Of a stretch of DNA of 64,000 bases, positions 1 to 12,110 are shown piece after piece. Each line of letters begins with the position of its first letter. Position 1 is the stretch's first letter. The stretch covers positions 96,049,870 through 96,113,869 of the forward strand of contig NC_080671.1 of NCBI RefSeq assembly GCF_030247195.1, given 5' to 3'. Below the pieces are notes generated by a model, which saw only the letters and a program-made list of their open reading frames with translations, was not told the DNA's origin and did not search any database. The DNA is from Topomyia yanbarensis. Lineage: Eukaryota > Arthropoda > Insecta > Diptera > Culicidae. Position numbers and translations under genes: made by a program.

Positions 1-1010
1 TCTTTCTCTCACAACTCTCTGTCTCAGTCTTTCTAACAGCAGACTTCGCTGTTGGATCACAGTCATCGCATTCAGAATGTTTTCTCTCTGAATGTCAGCG
101 CAAATGTAACATGATTCCAAAACCGATTTTACCATGTTCAGAAACCAATAAAGAAAATTCATTCAGGTCATAGTGACAACTGCAATAGCTGCATCCAGTT
201 CCTCAAAATCAACAACATGTACCAACAACAAGAAACAAGGTAGCATCAGTAACGCGAAATTTCACATTCAGTTGCCTATTTCTGAATAATTTGCTGAATT
301 CAACATTCAGTTCCAATGCTTCCCTCATTAATTCACTGCCAAACTGACCGAAGCATTCATTTGTTATTATGTGGACAGTTTGTAGGCAGTTTTTTTACAT
401 TTTCGAGCATAACTGAACTGCATAATCTTTATCTGGTGCACTTTTGCTTGATGATCTCAGAGCTAGTATAGAAACAAAATTCAGTTTGCTCCTGAAACCG
501 AATATATGCGTTGTACCGAAAAAGCGAAGAACGAGGGAAACAAACAAACCTTCGATTCATCGCGGCGGGCATGAATTGAATTTTGTTTCTCTTTCAAGCT
601 CACAAAGGGATGTCAATTTTTCTACGCTCGGATTCTGGGCAGCATTAACGATGGTAGCATTAACGTGCGTCAAGGGAGCATGAACGATGGTGATATGGAC
701 TGTAAGGCAATGCCGCAAAAAAGGTTTCCAATCGCAATGGCAAATCGGACGCAAGTAATTCTAATGGCCAGCCACAAATATTCCTTTATTATTTTTATTT
801 TTTCCATCTATTACTTATTTAAAATACTGACGACTCTGTTAAGCTAACGCATTGAATTGTGTCAAATAAACAATATTCATAAAAAATAGTTTAATTGAAA
901 CGGTTGCATCCGTATAGTTTCTCTAATCGATATTGAAATAAGAAGTCATATATGGTAGGGCCCGTCAGTACTTCAAACCCTGGGGCCCGGTGCGGCTCTC
1001 GACGGCCCTG
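1..1010 (-). mobile_element. hAT-like DNA transposon, copy A, running off the window start
   Basis: Read on the minus strand from 1010, this sequence matches the plus strand from 48495 over about 1 kb at roughly 95% identity by eye. Both copies begin with the same terminus, CAGGGCCGTCGAGAG. The sister copy has a perfect 8-bp target duplication, so position 1010 is a true element end; the adjacent 8 bases here are CCTAAAAG (1011-1018). The other end lies before the window. No transposase is readable. A 65-codon frame (minus strand, 754-557) is present in both copies but matches nothing I know. The hAT assignment rests on the CAGGG terminus and 8-bp duplication of the sister copy. Confidence 0.75.
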
Positions 1011-1018
1011 CCTAAAAG

Positions 1019-1689
1019 TAATTGTGCAAACTAAGGTAAACAATACGGTCAGATCTACTACTGCACTGATTCTTTGACTTATTCATAATAAGATTTATAC
1101 TATATTCACATTAGCGCTGATATCATGTGATAAAGCGAGATGATATGGATATCACGTCAAAGTGTTCACATTTATGCGAGATGATATTGTTTGACATTTG
1201 AATTGACAACTCAATTGTCATCCATGTCATACTGAATTGTATTCTTAAAATTGTAAAAATGAGCCATCCAACGGAAGGAATAATTGCATCGAACGTTTTA
1301 TTGAATGCTGATATAATTAATACTGTGAATAAAGTGCTTTTGGGCGTGTTACATGTAAACGAATACGACAAAGTGAGTATCTTGATGCTATGGCGAAAAA
1401 AAACATCGTGTTGTTGAATTAAATAAGAGATTCCCATGGGACACGCAAAATATGGACAAGAGCCCACAAAAGGTTTTGAGTTTACTACATGTTTGTATTA
1501 TGTTGTTCGTTTTCAGAAAAGAGCTAGCAAATTTTGGGAATAAGATGTACAAAACAATGGGAATCGTTTCCGGCTTTCGCCGAACGTGTAGAACGTGAAT
1601 AACACTGTTGTCGGAGATTGAGGCGATTGAAAATTTTGAGAGCAACAATGTCCAGGCCCAGGTATTCAATCAAGCACATTTCGTTCGCG
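1019..1689. other. Anonymous AT-rich spacer
   Basis: No gene, structural RNA or terminal repeat is visible between the hAT-like element and the RpS5 pseudogene. Short frames on either strand have no recognisable content. Confidence 0.5.
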
Positions 1690-2220
1690 GTACTCCCAGA
1701 CATGAAGCTGTTCGGTCGCTGGAGCAGCGATGATACCCACATTTCGGACATTTCCGTATCGGATTATATCTCAGTGAAGGAGAAGCACGCCAAGTATCTT
1801 TCCCATTCGGCTGATCGGCACGCTGCTAATCGGATCCATAAGACACAGTGTTCAATTGTTGAGAGTATCACCAATTCGTTGATGATGAAGGGTCACAACA
1901 ACGGCAAAAAAACTGAAAGCTGTCCGAATCGAAATAATCCATCTGCTAACCAAGGAAAACCCGCTGCAAATTGCGGTGCAGTCCATAATCAACTTTGGAT
2001 CACGTAAATATTCGACCCGTATTGGTCATGCCGGTACTGTGCGTCGTCAGGCCGTTGATGTTTCCACACTGCGTCGCGTGAACTAGGCTATCTGGCTTCC
2101 GTGCGCCGGTGCTCGTGAGGCTGCATTTCGCGAAATATAGACTATTGTCGAATGCTTGGCTGATGAGTTGAATAATGCTACCGAGGGTTCGTCCGACTGG
2201 TACCAAATCACGAAGAAGAT
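1690..2220 (+). pseudogene. RpS5: Processed pseudogene of ribosomal protein S5
   Basis: The functional parent encodes 40S subunit protein uS7 (RpS5). From 1690 the frame reads [15 protein letters not shown] and then [40 protein letters not shown] and AREAAFRE, all in the order found in insect RpS5. The match covers most of the protein, from shortly before the conserved LFGRW block almost to the C-terminus. The copy is dead. The frame shifts near 1908-1918, about five codons are missing just after it, and TAG stops lie at 2084-2086 and 2138-2140. No intron interrupts the match and AATAAA occurs at 2328-2333, which supports retroposition, although no poly(A) tract or target duplication is evident. 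The extreme N-terminus is missing or unrecognisable. Confidence 0.93.
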
Positions 2221-2376
2221 ATTCTTCCGATATTCTCGTCGTTTACGACGTGTTTCTGCTCGCGTAAATTTAATAACCCTCAAAATTAACAATATTCACA
2301 ACAATGGTTCTGTTGTGCGCTAAAATGAATAAAAAGGCAATTCTTTTAGAAGTTTTAAACTTTTGAATATACGAAT

Positions 2377-4718
2377 TACAGAGGTGGGTAAGAAAACCAA
2401 CCGGTACGTACGTTCACTGGTATGGTTCCCAAAATCTCAAGACGTGTAAACGAGCGATGCATATCGTATTCGGTTTGGATTTCGTTCACACGGTAAATGA
2501 AAGAAAAACCTCCACCGAGTCTCAGTTTCTAAAACCAAACCGAGCCACTCAGCACCGTTTACATGTGTGTACAAATTTCAACTTGTGTTGATGTATTCTC
2601 AGCAGCGGTATCGGTTTGGCTTTAGAAAACCGAGCGATGGTTTTTTCTGTACACGGTGCTTCGGTTGAAAAAAGTAGCCGTAAATTCGTCTACAGTGCTG
2701 CCGAATAGACAACTGAATTGAGTTCAATTAGTTGTTGAGAGTAAATGGGACAATATCGAAATGGCTGGTTCTGAGCAGTTGTTAAAAGTTCAACAATTGA
2801 TGTTTGTTTCAATGCTGAACCATGAAATGTAGATATGTTTGATTTGGCAAAGTTGCCTAGAGCATACAAATTGATATTAATGTCAAAATGTTTAAATTGA
2901 AATTAAATAAAACAATGAAATCAGCGATGTCAATAAAATAACAAAAACAATACAATCAATTAAATTAATGAATCATCATTTTATCTATCCTTGCACAGAG
3001 GAAATTGCGTGTATGTGTGTGTTATTCACATATGGTAAGCAACTCAGACGCAAGTGTGAGGAAACTCACGAATAGGTCCTTATTTACTGAGTGCTGGCAA
3101 TTTCTTGAGCGTTTTTTCAAAAAGACATATCTGCAATGAGTTACTCTCTTTGTTTACTTTCTCTTTCGATTTTTACGGCGTCACTATAACACTTTTTCCT
3201 TATTTTACAGTACAGATCGAAAGACGATGGTTTTAACCAGCATATTATGCAAAGAGTTGAGGGATAAATGTTAAAGCGACCGAATTATTAACAGAAGAGA
3301 AAGTAAACAAAGAGAGTAACTAATTGCAGATATGTCTTTTTGAAAAAACGCTCAAGATTTCTGCTATTTTTACTGTTACTGTACATTGTTTTGAAACATC
3401 TAGAAGGTTTGGTCGCGAAGATTCGAGTTTAGAGTAGACTACCACTAAATTATTCAATTACAAAAAAAAAACTTAATTCATTGAGAACAGCAACCAACTA
3501 ACGAATAGCAAAAACACTGTCATTTCGTAGACCGCCGGTAAAAACTAAGTTTCTTTAAGGAATGAATATTTCCGGCGATACCAGTCGATGTGTGTATGTA
3601 AATCTACTGCAGAACAATATAATTTTTAAAAAATGTTGTACAAAAATTTTAATATAAAAAAAATTGTCCACATTGCGTCCAATCACGAAGTTGTCTGTCT
3701 CATTACAACAAAGCATATAAATCGACCTTCAATCATTAATGTGAATATTGGTCCACAATGTAACCATGCTAGTTGTTAAATCATCATGAATAGGCCACCA
3801 TTTTTAATTTCTAATTTACGACACAATTCAAGTTTCGTTTCCTTGGAAATATATGCCTATATAAATATGCATGCTTTTAAATGCTAAATCGTTGTGAAAA
3901 TAACACCATATTGGGATGTAAAATGACAACGAATAAAATTTTTTAATTTCTTCACAACTTTTCGATATCAAAAATACCCTTTTTTGATGATATTTTTTAC
4001 CATTAAAACGTTATTGAATACCAGTAGTATTGAATATAGCTCGCCATTTCAGATTTTAAATGACGGCAGGCATCAATTTGCGATCTTTTGACATATTTCT
4101 TATATTTAAAATGTCCACGTCGCGTGATTCTAGATGACAGAATATCTTGAATATACCGTCATCTTACATTTTGATCTGCTATCATAGATATAACTATAGC
4201 GGAGGCTATTAAATTTCCTTTTACCTGCGATTTTTGGGCAGTTTCCCATACCAAACATACCCATATTGCAAACTTCCTGATGATATCAGGAAAATGTCGC
4301 AATATTGAGTTAAGGAACGCCATTTATGATCACGAACATAATTTATTTGAACAGAAATATGTCTGAAGATATTTTTTTCAATTACCGAAAAAATACCTTA
4401 TATTATACCCAAAAGAAATTTGTTTAGAATTTGTAATAAAAATACTAGCAGCACTAGTATAGCCGATAAACATCAACCCGAATACACAACCGCAACACAA
4501 CCGAAGTTTGGTTTCGTTATTCTCTTGTTTCCTTCCCACACTCGTGCACCGGTAAACGAAAATGAAAACCAAATCGCGGTGCTGTGTAAACGAAACTCGG
4601 TTCGTGTCTCGTATAAACACAACCAGCGATAAGACCGCACACAATGTAAAGGAAACATAAACACTTGTGGAAATTTGGTTTACTGTACCGGTACTCAACC
4701 GGTATTTTCCCACCTCTA
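2377..4718. mobile_element. Non-autonomous hAT-type DNA transposon with 8-bp duplication
   Basis: The left end begins TACAGAGGTGGGTAAG and the right end, read inward on the minus strand, begins TAGAGGTGGGAAAATACC. Both are followed by CCGGT-rich subterminal sequence. The octamer ATACGAAT flanks both sides (2369-2376 and 4719-4726). GAGGTGGG termini with an 8-bp duplication are typical of the hAT superfamily. Related subterminal motifs near GGTGCTGTGTAAACG recur in opposite orientation toward both ends. No transposase is readable in 2.3 kb, so it must have depended on another element. A second small element is nested at 3104-3356. Confidence 0.8.
3104..3356. mobile_element. MITE with ~60-bp inverted repeats, nested in the hAT element
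   Basis: The ends CTTGAGCGTTTTTTCAAAAA and its complement are continued by inverted sequence through ATATCTGCAAT and TTACTCTCTTTGTTTAC, giving arms of about 60 bp with very few mismatches. ATTT lies directly outside each end (3100-3103 and 3357-3360), consistent with a 4-bp target duplication, although low-complexity flanks make this uncertain. It has no coding capacity. Being inside the 2377-4718 element makes it the younger insertion. Confidence 0.72.
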
Positions 4719-4726
4719 ATACGAAT

Positions 4727-6662
4727 ATTAAAAAATACGATTTAGGATTGTTGCCATCAAGTACCCTAGTATCCATAAGCATTAAGCAATGCACAATATT
4801 AGCTATACATTTGCACCAATGTTGTATTGAAACTCCATCATAGGATTAACAATGCAATAAAGCTCAATATTAGCATCATTAACGCATACATGCACAGCCG
4901 AAATATGTGTAGCATTATCGCTTCCCCTGTATACGTATATAAAGCTGATATAAGGCGCACATGCTTTAGGGATCTTTAAAGCATGTGTGCTTTACATGTG
5001 CATTTAGTGCCACTATATTGCAATAATAAAGCCGATATAATGCTATTACAATGCTATGGGTTTATTCGTTATGCAACTTCTCTTGAAGATTATATTCGGC
5101 ATATTTCGTTTCACTCGAACATATGCAATAAAACCTAGACAGCAAAAGCTGAGCACTTGCCGTGAGGGATAAGGCAAGGTACCTCTGTTCGAGAATTGCT
5201 AATTTTCTAAGTTAATTTTCAAAAAACATTATTCATATCGTGTGAGAACGATATATCATTGTAAATGTCAAATAACCATCGAAAATCACAAGAATTGATC
5301 CATATAAGATATTAGCAATTTATTGTATTTAAGCCTGGCCTCTATGGCAGCGACTTCTGTACACTATTGTTCATATCCAATACAATTTTGAATTTAACTC
5401 TTGGCTACACCAATTCACTGGGTTCGGCTAACCCAATGGCGTTACCTAAGAGAAAAGCCTGTTGTTCTTTTTACTCTTCTTAATTTTCTCGACTGGGCCC
5501 TGTCGCAAATCTTAAGACAAAAGGCGTTCATCGTTGCCAAATTCCATTTTAGTATTCTTAACAATTGCTGAAAATAATTGTAGCTCAAAGATCGCACCTC
5601 AACCCAGAAATTACAATGCTTGCTGCATTAAAGTTTAATTTTTATTCATTTCTCTCTTAACAATATATCATCGTTCTGGACTTTTATTCCTTTTGCATTA
5701 AATGATATGTATGAAAAGTAGCCAGAACATGTTCAGCAACACTGTTTTCCATCCCGTTTGTAAATATTATGAACGATCTTGATTGGCGAAACGATCAATC
5801 AGAAGCTGGTTCAATATTACTCTAGTTCGCGGGTCTGGATCTTTAATGATCAATCAAAGCAGCTTTTACCACATTGGCCACCTATGCGGTTTATGATGCT
5901 TCCGGGAACTCGCCAAGTTCCTAAGCTAATATCACACCTATTCCCCAGCGAATTCTCTACCGATTCTTACAAACTTAATTTCAAATAAAAGATACAGTAC
6001 TACCATTTACTGCTGCTGAATTTCATTCGGTTCTGACTCTTTGTTCCGTTGTTACAGGTTTGTTAGTAAGGTTACACTGGAATTTCCCATACAATTCGGT
6101 ACAATTGTAATACCTCAGAGGCTAAAAACTATTGAAATGGTCAACAAATTATTTCGATTCGCACGTCTAGATCACTGATTGTCAATCAAACATTCTTTGA
6201 ATACATTGTATACTATCGACTATTCCAAAAGTCCCGGATTCCGGGCATATTCCACTATTAAAGTCACATCGGTTCTTCGGTAATGACTGAATCGATTTTC
6301 TCAAACCAAGTCTCAAATGAAAGGCAAAATATGCAGTCGAGTGTAGCGTCGAAACCCCCCCCCCTTGCCTTTATACTTGCCTCCTTTATCACTCCCCTCC
6401 CTTTTGGACCACCATCACACCTTCATTAACCCCATATACCGAAATAAGATGAAGGATTTTTGACACATCCTCCACTCCTTCTCTACTAACCCCTCACCCT
6501 CTCCACTTCCAAACCCATTCCCATTCCCCTAACATTTCAAAATATAATCACATGAAGATAACATTGAACTCAACCTGTATAAGCTAACTAAATATTATAC
6601 TTTTTCGTTCAAAGTAAGTCGGCGTTTACTTTCGTGGTAATCGTGGGATATGTGCTAATTAA
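4727..6662. other. Anonymous spacer with one hairpin and a pyrimidine-rich tract
   Basis: No gene is visible. A small inverted repeat at 4957-4990 pairs GCACATGCTTTA with TAAAGCATGTGTGC, with a 2-base bulge. From 6353 to about 6535 the plus strand is a C/T-rich tract with runs of CCCC, of no known function. Confidence 0.5.
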
Positions 6663-6770
6663 AATAAGAATGTAATAGACATTTCCATAATTTTACTGCT
6701 AATGAATTATAGTTTGGATAAATGCGAAAGGTACAATCGCACCACTAGGTGGATTAAAACAGGTTTTTAT
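6663..6770 (-). repeat. Dispersed repeat, ACCTAGTGG family, copy 1
   Basis: On the minus strand this reads AAAACCTGTTTTAATCCACC, CTAGTGGTGCGATTGTACC, and ends at a block resembling ATGTCTATTACATTCTTA. The same order of blocks occurs on the plus strand at 25754-25884 and 60087-60222. It has no coding capacity and is probably one end of a non-autonomous element. Confidence 0.7.
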
Positions 6771-8335
6771 ATTCTTCAACCAACGCCTGTGTAGATAGCT
6801 GTATTCGAAAACATTGGATACATAATTTGGGACCCCAAAAGTCCGATCTTCATCAAACATTCTGAAAATGTAGTACTACTATATAATTACGTTCCGACAT
6901 CATTGCTTTATTAGACATCCTCTTCCAACTCAAATGTACGCACGCTTGTCTTGACTCCTTTCATCAGAACATTATTGGTTCCGTACCATTCTAAGACAGT
7001 CCGGGTGTAGTGAAAGACCTCAAATTCTACTAAAACATTCTCGGGTTATTTTGAGACCTCAAAAAGAGCAGAAGTCACTTTTGGGGATATGTCCGTTGAC
7101 GGTCTCATATGTGATCATGGTGTATCATTTTACCACAACCGCAGATCGCATACGAAAAAAGAATGTTTGTGAAATTTTTACAGCTTCTTCATTGACTTTC
7201 TGCCCAGCATCCTTGTACGAGTGTTAACACGATTTGCTGCTTATCGCTCCGGTTCGTTGCCTTAAGAAATGTGTATACTTTGTAATGTTTCAATGCCTTA
7301 TTAACAAAAACTTGAATCGAAATGCTGGATCGACGCTTGAATTGGTTTAATACCATCCTGTCCTTGCAGTGCCACTACCAACGACTAATGCTTTTTGGAT
7401 ATCTTATCGAAATGTACAATTCCAAACTTCTACTGATCCAATTTTGCACACACACAGTTGCAAACAATTCAGATCTACTAGTTAATGCATGATTTTGTGT
7501 TCACTTAATTGCGGGACCCTTAAAATCCCGGGGTTCTGGCCTAGTCTAGTGTGCCCATGTGTATAGACGGTACTTATAGCACAGAGAACAGACATATAAG
7601 CTAGAACAAACTTTCCCGAAAAACTTGCGTAAACATTTAAATGAAAATACGTTGAAAATCACCATCGCATTCAGGTTCGCATGCGTGATTTACCGTTGTA
7701 TCCAAGTTTGCGTACAAGTCCCGTATAGCGATTGCTGGCTGATCGAAGCGCCGACCAGTGGCAAGTTGCTACTTGCATTTGTCATTTCAAAGCGACAGTT
7801 TAATTTCTTACACAAGTTGAAAACTTTACTTGTATGTCAGTTCTCAGTGCTTATAGATCGAATAATATAAATTCATTATTCCAAAAAAAATAGCATATCC
7901 CTCTCGACTCTGATCAATACTATAATTCTTTACCATCGTGGACCAGAAAAAATTACATGTTCTGAAATTTTGGGTCTTGTACTTCGTCAATAATAGGTTC
8001 TCGTCATAATATAGACAATCACGTTACTGCTGACCAATTACATATTGGGTAATGTGAAGTTTCGGATTTATAAGTCAGTGTCCTGATTAATATGTATGTA
8101 TATTTCATGCTAGCTTTATTATAAAGTAAGCTTATTTTGTTGCTGACCAAAGGCTAATTTGTGCTCTATCCAACTAATCAACTGTCTGTCGCAGCACTCA
8201 ATTTTGCTAATTAACTGTACAAAATACCCCAATGTTTAAAAATAAACTCGTGCTTCGAGAAGTTTAAAAGTCGTACTTTTATTTTGATTAATATTCTCGT
8301 ATGTACAAACGTACTTCTGAGGAAGGGTAACATCA
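6771..8335. other. Anonymous spacer
   Basis: I see no gene, terminal repeats or structural RNA. The longest frame, 7625-7870 on the plus strand, has no recognisable domain and AT-biased content typical of chance. Confidence 0.5.
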
Positions 8336-8343
8336 GTGACAAC

Positions 8344-9081
8344 CAGTGATTCCACAAGTACAGATTTATCTAGAAAGGTACAGATTTTTTGAGCATTTTT
8401 GGTACAGACTCTGACCGGTACAGATAACAGATTTTTGTAAAAAAGTACAGATTGGTATAGATTTTTTTACATGACAGCAAGTTAAAATAATTTAACTCTG
8501 CGGTGCATCCGAGTAAACAGCAGGTGAAGGTTGAGTTAGGCAGCAGTGAAGGCAAGAATCTGAAGTGGAGCTGGTACTGATTGAGCTTGGCCTGAAGCTG
8601 ACACCATAATGCTATATGCGAGAAACTTGCTTCCAGCAAATCAAAGGGATGATGTCTAAAAGGAAACCGAGCGAATCGAACCGGAGTGCATACGTTTACT
8701 CTGACCTTTTCCATTTAAATCCCTGCAAGCAGGTTTCTCGCATTCTATTGATATTACCCGCCCCATTTCAGCTTCTCACCACCACTCTGTTGGCCACCTT
8801 TGGTTGCAAACAAAGTGGCAGCGAGAATTTGAGCTGGAGCTGATACTGACATTACCAAGTCAAACCGGAATTATAATTGGTTTCTTGCGGAATTCCAGCT
8901 CAACCGAGTCAGAATGTCTGGTTTGATTTCCCCGAATGAAAAATATGTATAAGAAAAATGACTTTTTTAAAACAACCTTGTTATTGTTTGGGTACAGAAT
9001 CCGGTACAGAATTTTCGATAGAAGAGTACAGATAGAAAAGATTTTTCAACTCCCGGTACAGATGCAATTGTGGCAACACTG
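8344..9081. mobile_element. hAT-type MITE with GTACAGA subterminal repeats
   Basis: The left end starts CAGTGATTCCACAAG and the right end, read inward, starts CAGTGTTGCCACAATTG. The octamer GTGACAAC flanks both sides exactly (8336-8343 and 9082-9089). These are hAT features. GTACAGA occurs about five times within the first 130 bp and four times in the last 100 bp, always on the plus strand, so the subterminal repeats are direct rather than mirrored. No transposase is present in 738 bp. It resembles the 727-bp element at 30652-31378 in length, terminus and architecture. Confidence 0.88.
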
Positions 9082-9482
9082 GTGACAACCGACAACTACG
9101 CTGAAAGCGACGACCACCACCATTGTTATCTTTTCCTCTAGATTGTCTACCAGAATTCTTGACAGCGTCAAGGCGGTCAGTATAGTCATGTCAAATCAAT
9201 CAAAAACTGAAAATATTTCGGAATGAAAGTGCCGTATTTTTCGTATACTTCCATAATAATCGGGCTATTTGTCCTACTCCATCGGGCTAATTGTCCTGCT
9301 CACGATCGAGCCAGATACGTAAAAAGTACATGTTTAGCTTGCGATCAGCCAAAAAACATAAATTTCAACAAGCCATCCTAATTGTCAGACTGCAATGGAG
9401 TACACGGTGACCTAGAAGAATAAATTTCTGCATCAGGGATTACTCATAAGTTCAGGACGATTCTGTCATCAATATCACAAGT

Positions 9483-10252
9483 CGTCGCTGTTGTGCTATC
9501 TTATGACAAGCGCCATTTTGCACATTTCGAGAAAAACGATTTTTAAAGTTTGAGAATGAATATCCTGAAACTTATAAATCGTATAAACAATCTAAAGAAG
9601 ACAATTGATGCTTTCATCTATTCTGTATTAATGTCTAAAATATTACGAAGATCAGTTGACTATGTTGCGAGTTTTTACTAAAAATGTAAACAAAAGTCGC
9701 ACTCACACGTGTCATAGGTGTGTATTGATCACAAAATTTGTATGGCGTGTCATAATCGTGCAAGGAAAATTTTCCATAGAAAAAAATCATCGATTTTCTA
9801 CTTTTATTTATATCTTTGGCTTCATTTAGTCTATAAACAATCGGTGAAATGTATTTTGAAGGAAATGAGTCAGAGAATCTAGAAAAAATAAATATTTTTG
9901 CTTACAATGTTGCCAAATATGCTATATTTCCAGTTTAAAACTTAAATTGCATTTTTCTCACAATTCGCGCATTCTTGTTTCTAAACTGATTGTGCCATTG
10001 TGTTTCTCGAATAGTTTTGCATATAAAAACATCTTATACATCAAGATAATTTGAGCCAATCCCCAGATACAGTCATTTGAAGCAAAAAATTAAAAAATTC
10101 TCAGCAGTTTTCTCGCTATATCTCAATAACCAAGCAGAATGTCAAAATTCTGTAAACGCCACTTTATAGAGATTTTTTAGACAAGTAATGCGGCATATCT
10201 AACTCAGTTTACCCCAAAATGGCGTTTGTCATAAGATAGCACAACAGCGACG
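9483..10252. mobile_element. 770-bp element with ~38-bp terminal inverted repeats
   Basis: The left end runs CGTCGCTGTTGTGCTATC and on through TTATGACAAGCGCCATTTTG. The right end is its complement with a single difference inside the arm (AAGCGCC versus AAACGCC). AAGT flanks both sides (9479-9482 and 10253-10256), consistent with a 4-bp duplication. No coding frame is visible. The superfamily cannot be assigned from these ends alone. Confidence 0.8.
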
Positions 10253-10418
10253 AAGTACTGATACCGAAAATGCTTCATAGTGCAAAAAAAATCAGAAAAA
10301 TCTTCCTTTGACTTTGTAGTACATGTTGTTGATTTGTTTATTTGCTAAAACCAGGTCAACGCTTGCGGCGACCAAAGTCATTTTCAAAATGACATTAATG
10401 TGGTTTTTGTTTGAAGCG

Positions 10419-10499
10419 AAACTGAGTCAGTTCCTAACCCCAACTGCTGTCAAAATGTATGAACTGACAGCGGTTGGGGTTAGAACCTGACTCAGTTCC
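10419..10499. repeat. Imperfect palindrome around AACCCCAAC
   Basis: Two arms, AACTGAGTCAG/TTCC/TAACCCCAACTGCTGTCA and their complement TGACAGCGGTTGGGG/TTAGAACCTGACTCAGTT, surround a short AAATGTATGAAC loop. The sequence could fold into a long hairpin. It may be a tiny foldback MITE; flanking duplications are not convincing. Confidence 0.65.
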
Positions 10500-11034
10500 A
10501 GGTTCAAGCGAAATCGCCATAAATAAACCCGTCGGGTCCGGGTTTTGGGTCCAAAAACCCGAACCCGATCATCTCTAACAAGGGGCCCCGGGATTTTAGG
10601 GGCACTGTGATGGGAATAGGCGCATAAAATAATACTAGGTGTCTGCTCTGCTGGTGCCATGAAAACATCAAATGGTTTTTTTATTTCTTTTGAAAAAAAA
10701 ATTGATGAGCATTCTTGGATCAATACACCGATTATAAGTAGAACATTTTTTTGTCTTTGATTTCAGTTTTAGTATACTTAGAGGTATTGACGAAACTCGA
10801 TGTATGTGTCTTCTGTGATGATGAAATCTATTTCAAGTATATCTCGAGGCTCAAATACTACAAGGATCCTGCTCACAGCAAGGTTCCTAGAAGATTAAAG
10901 TTTGTTTTCGTTGATAAGTTCACGAATTTTTTTTGATTTGGCAAGGGATTAGAACTGGTGTATATGATAGAATAGTGGGTAATCCTTCCTATGGTTCGTT
11001 GGTCACTTTATTTCGGTGCTCAAATTGAGATACG
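10500..11034. other. Anonymous spacer, G-rich element fragment at its start
   Basis: At 10527-10575 there is a short tract of repeated GGGT/CCCG words (GTCGGGTCCGGGTTTTGGG), which looks like a transposon-end fragment but has no matching second end. The plus-strand frame at 10751-10936 begins just after a pyrimidine-AG sequence, but it has no recognisable homology and I do not call an exon. Confidence 0.4.
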
Positions 11035-11413
11035 ATGAATGTAAGTATCGACGCACGTGAATTATCCTTTCTTGGTCAACATAGCAGGATAACATTCTAA
11101 CAGAATACAGCTGTCGTTAATGATAAATAAATACCATTTGCTGGCATTTCGACGAGTTCAAGTAGTTTGATTTCTTGTTACATGTGTAATTTTCTTCTAC
11201 TTCTTTAGCCTGTTTTTTGTTGTATTTCAATTATTTTTCCACTTCAACTACCCATGTATACCAAAAATAATATCGGTTAGTTTATACACATCTAATTAAT
11301 CACTTTGCATCTTTTATTAAATTAGATTCGTACTAACACTCCCCGATCAGAAGCTCATTACAAAAATCTGTCAAAGCTACAATTCATGTTGACCACAGTC
11401 TATAGAGAACAGT

Positions 11414-11555
11414 TGCGCAAAGAGTGAAGTCAAAAAAAGCCTACATATCGAGCACAATTGGAATCCATCTCTGATACCTCTACAGCAAAGTTGGATTCTA
11501 ATTTTGCTCGATAGGTAGACTTTTTTCGGCTTCACTTTCTGCACGCTCTTTGCGT
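11414..11555. repeat. Inverted-repeat pair, small MITE candidate
   Basis: A left arm GCGCAAAGAGTG...GAAGTCAAAAAAAGCCTAC...ATCGAGCACAATTGGAATCC faces a right arm with the same words in reverse complement (GGATTCTAATTTTGCTCGAT, GTAGACTTTTTTCGGCTTC, CTCTTTGCG). The arms are about 60 bp and diverged. No clear target duplication is seen. Confidence 0.55.
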
Positions 11556-11587
11556 ACCTTTATACTAGGGCCTTTAATGTTGACGCT

Positions 11588-12110
11588 TAATATAATTTAC
11601 TGTTATTTTTACTACTAATGAGACCAAATTTATAACACAGTTTGAAACGAAAATTGCATTCTGTTATAATTGTGTTATTTCATTCTGATCGGATCATAAA
11701 CACAATAAATTGCATGTTCTCTTATATACACTCAACTCACAATCTCTCCCATTTCAAACGTACAAACGCTCGTGGCCTTCACGCGATAACAAATACGAAC
11801 ATGCAATTATACACACATACTTACGCCCGCAATCTCACAACCATTTAAACATCCCGATAATTAAGTGAACGTTCGCGCGATCATGAATCGCTTACGTCCG
11901 GAAGTCTCTATCTTCGGTCCTAGCAGCCTAGCCTCATGCCTTTAGTTGGGCCAATCTAGACCAAAATGACGCTCACATTCACTAGAAAATACCTTCCATG
12001 GCGATATGCCGGGAACTTTAATGATATGAGGTACTCTCTTCTACACCCAAAATCCAACGAGGTACTCTCTTCTACACTCAAAATCCTACCTTGCTGTTGA
12101 CGTCCGTGAT
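11588..12110 (+). repeat. Family R repeat, first copy
   Basis: From ATAATTTACTGTTATTTTTACTAC through CATTCTGATCGGATCA to GAGGTACTCTCTTCTACAC this copy parallels 12926-13360 in the same orientation. Near its end a ~37-bp unit, GAGGTACTCTCTTCTACAC plus CAAAATCC, is itself duplicated in tandem (about 12028-12093). Confidence 0.75.

Noticed and set aside
10751..10936. Possible exon after a pyrimidine-AG sequence
   Set aside because: No homology recognised and no matching donor or upstream exon.
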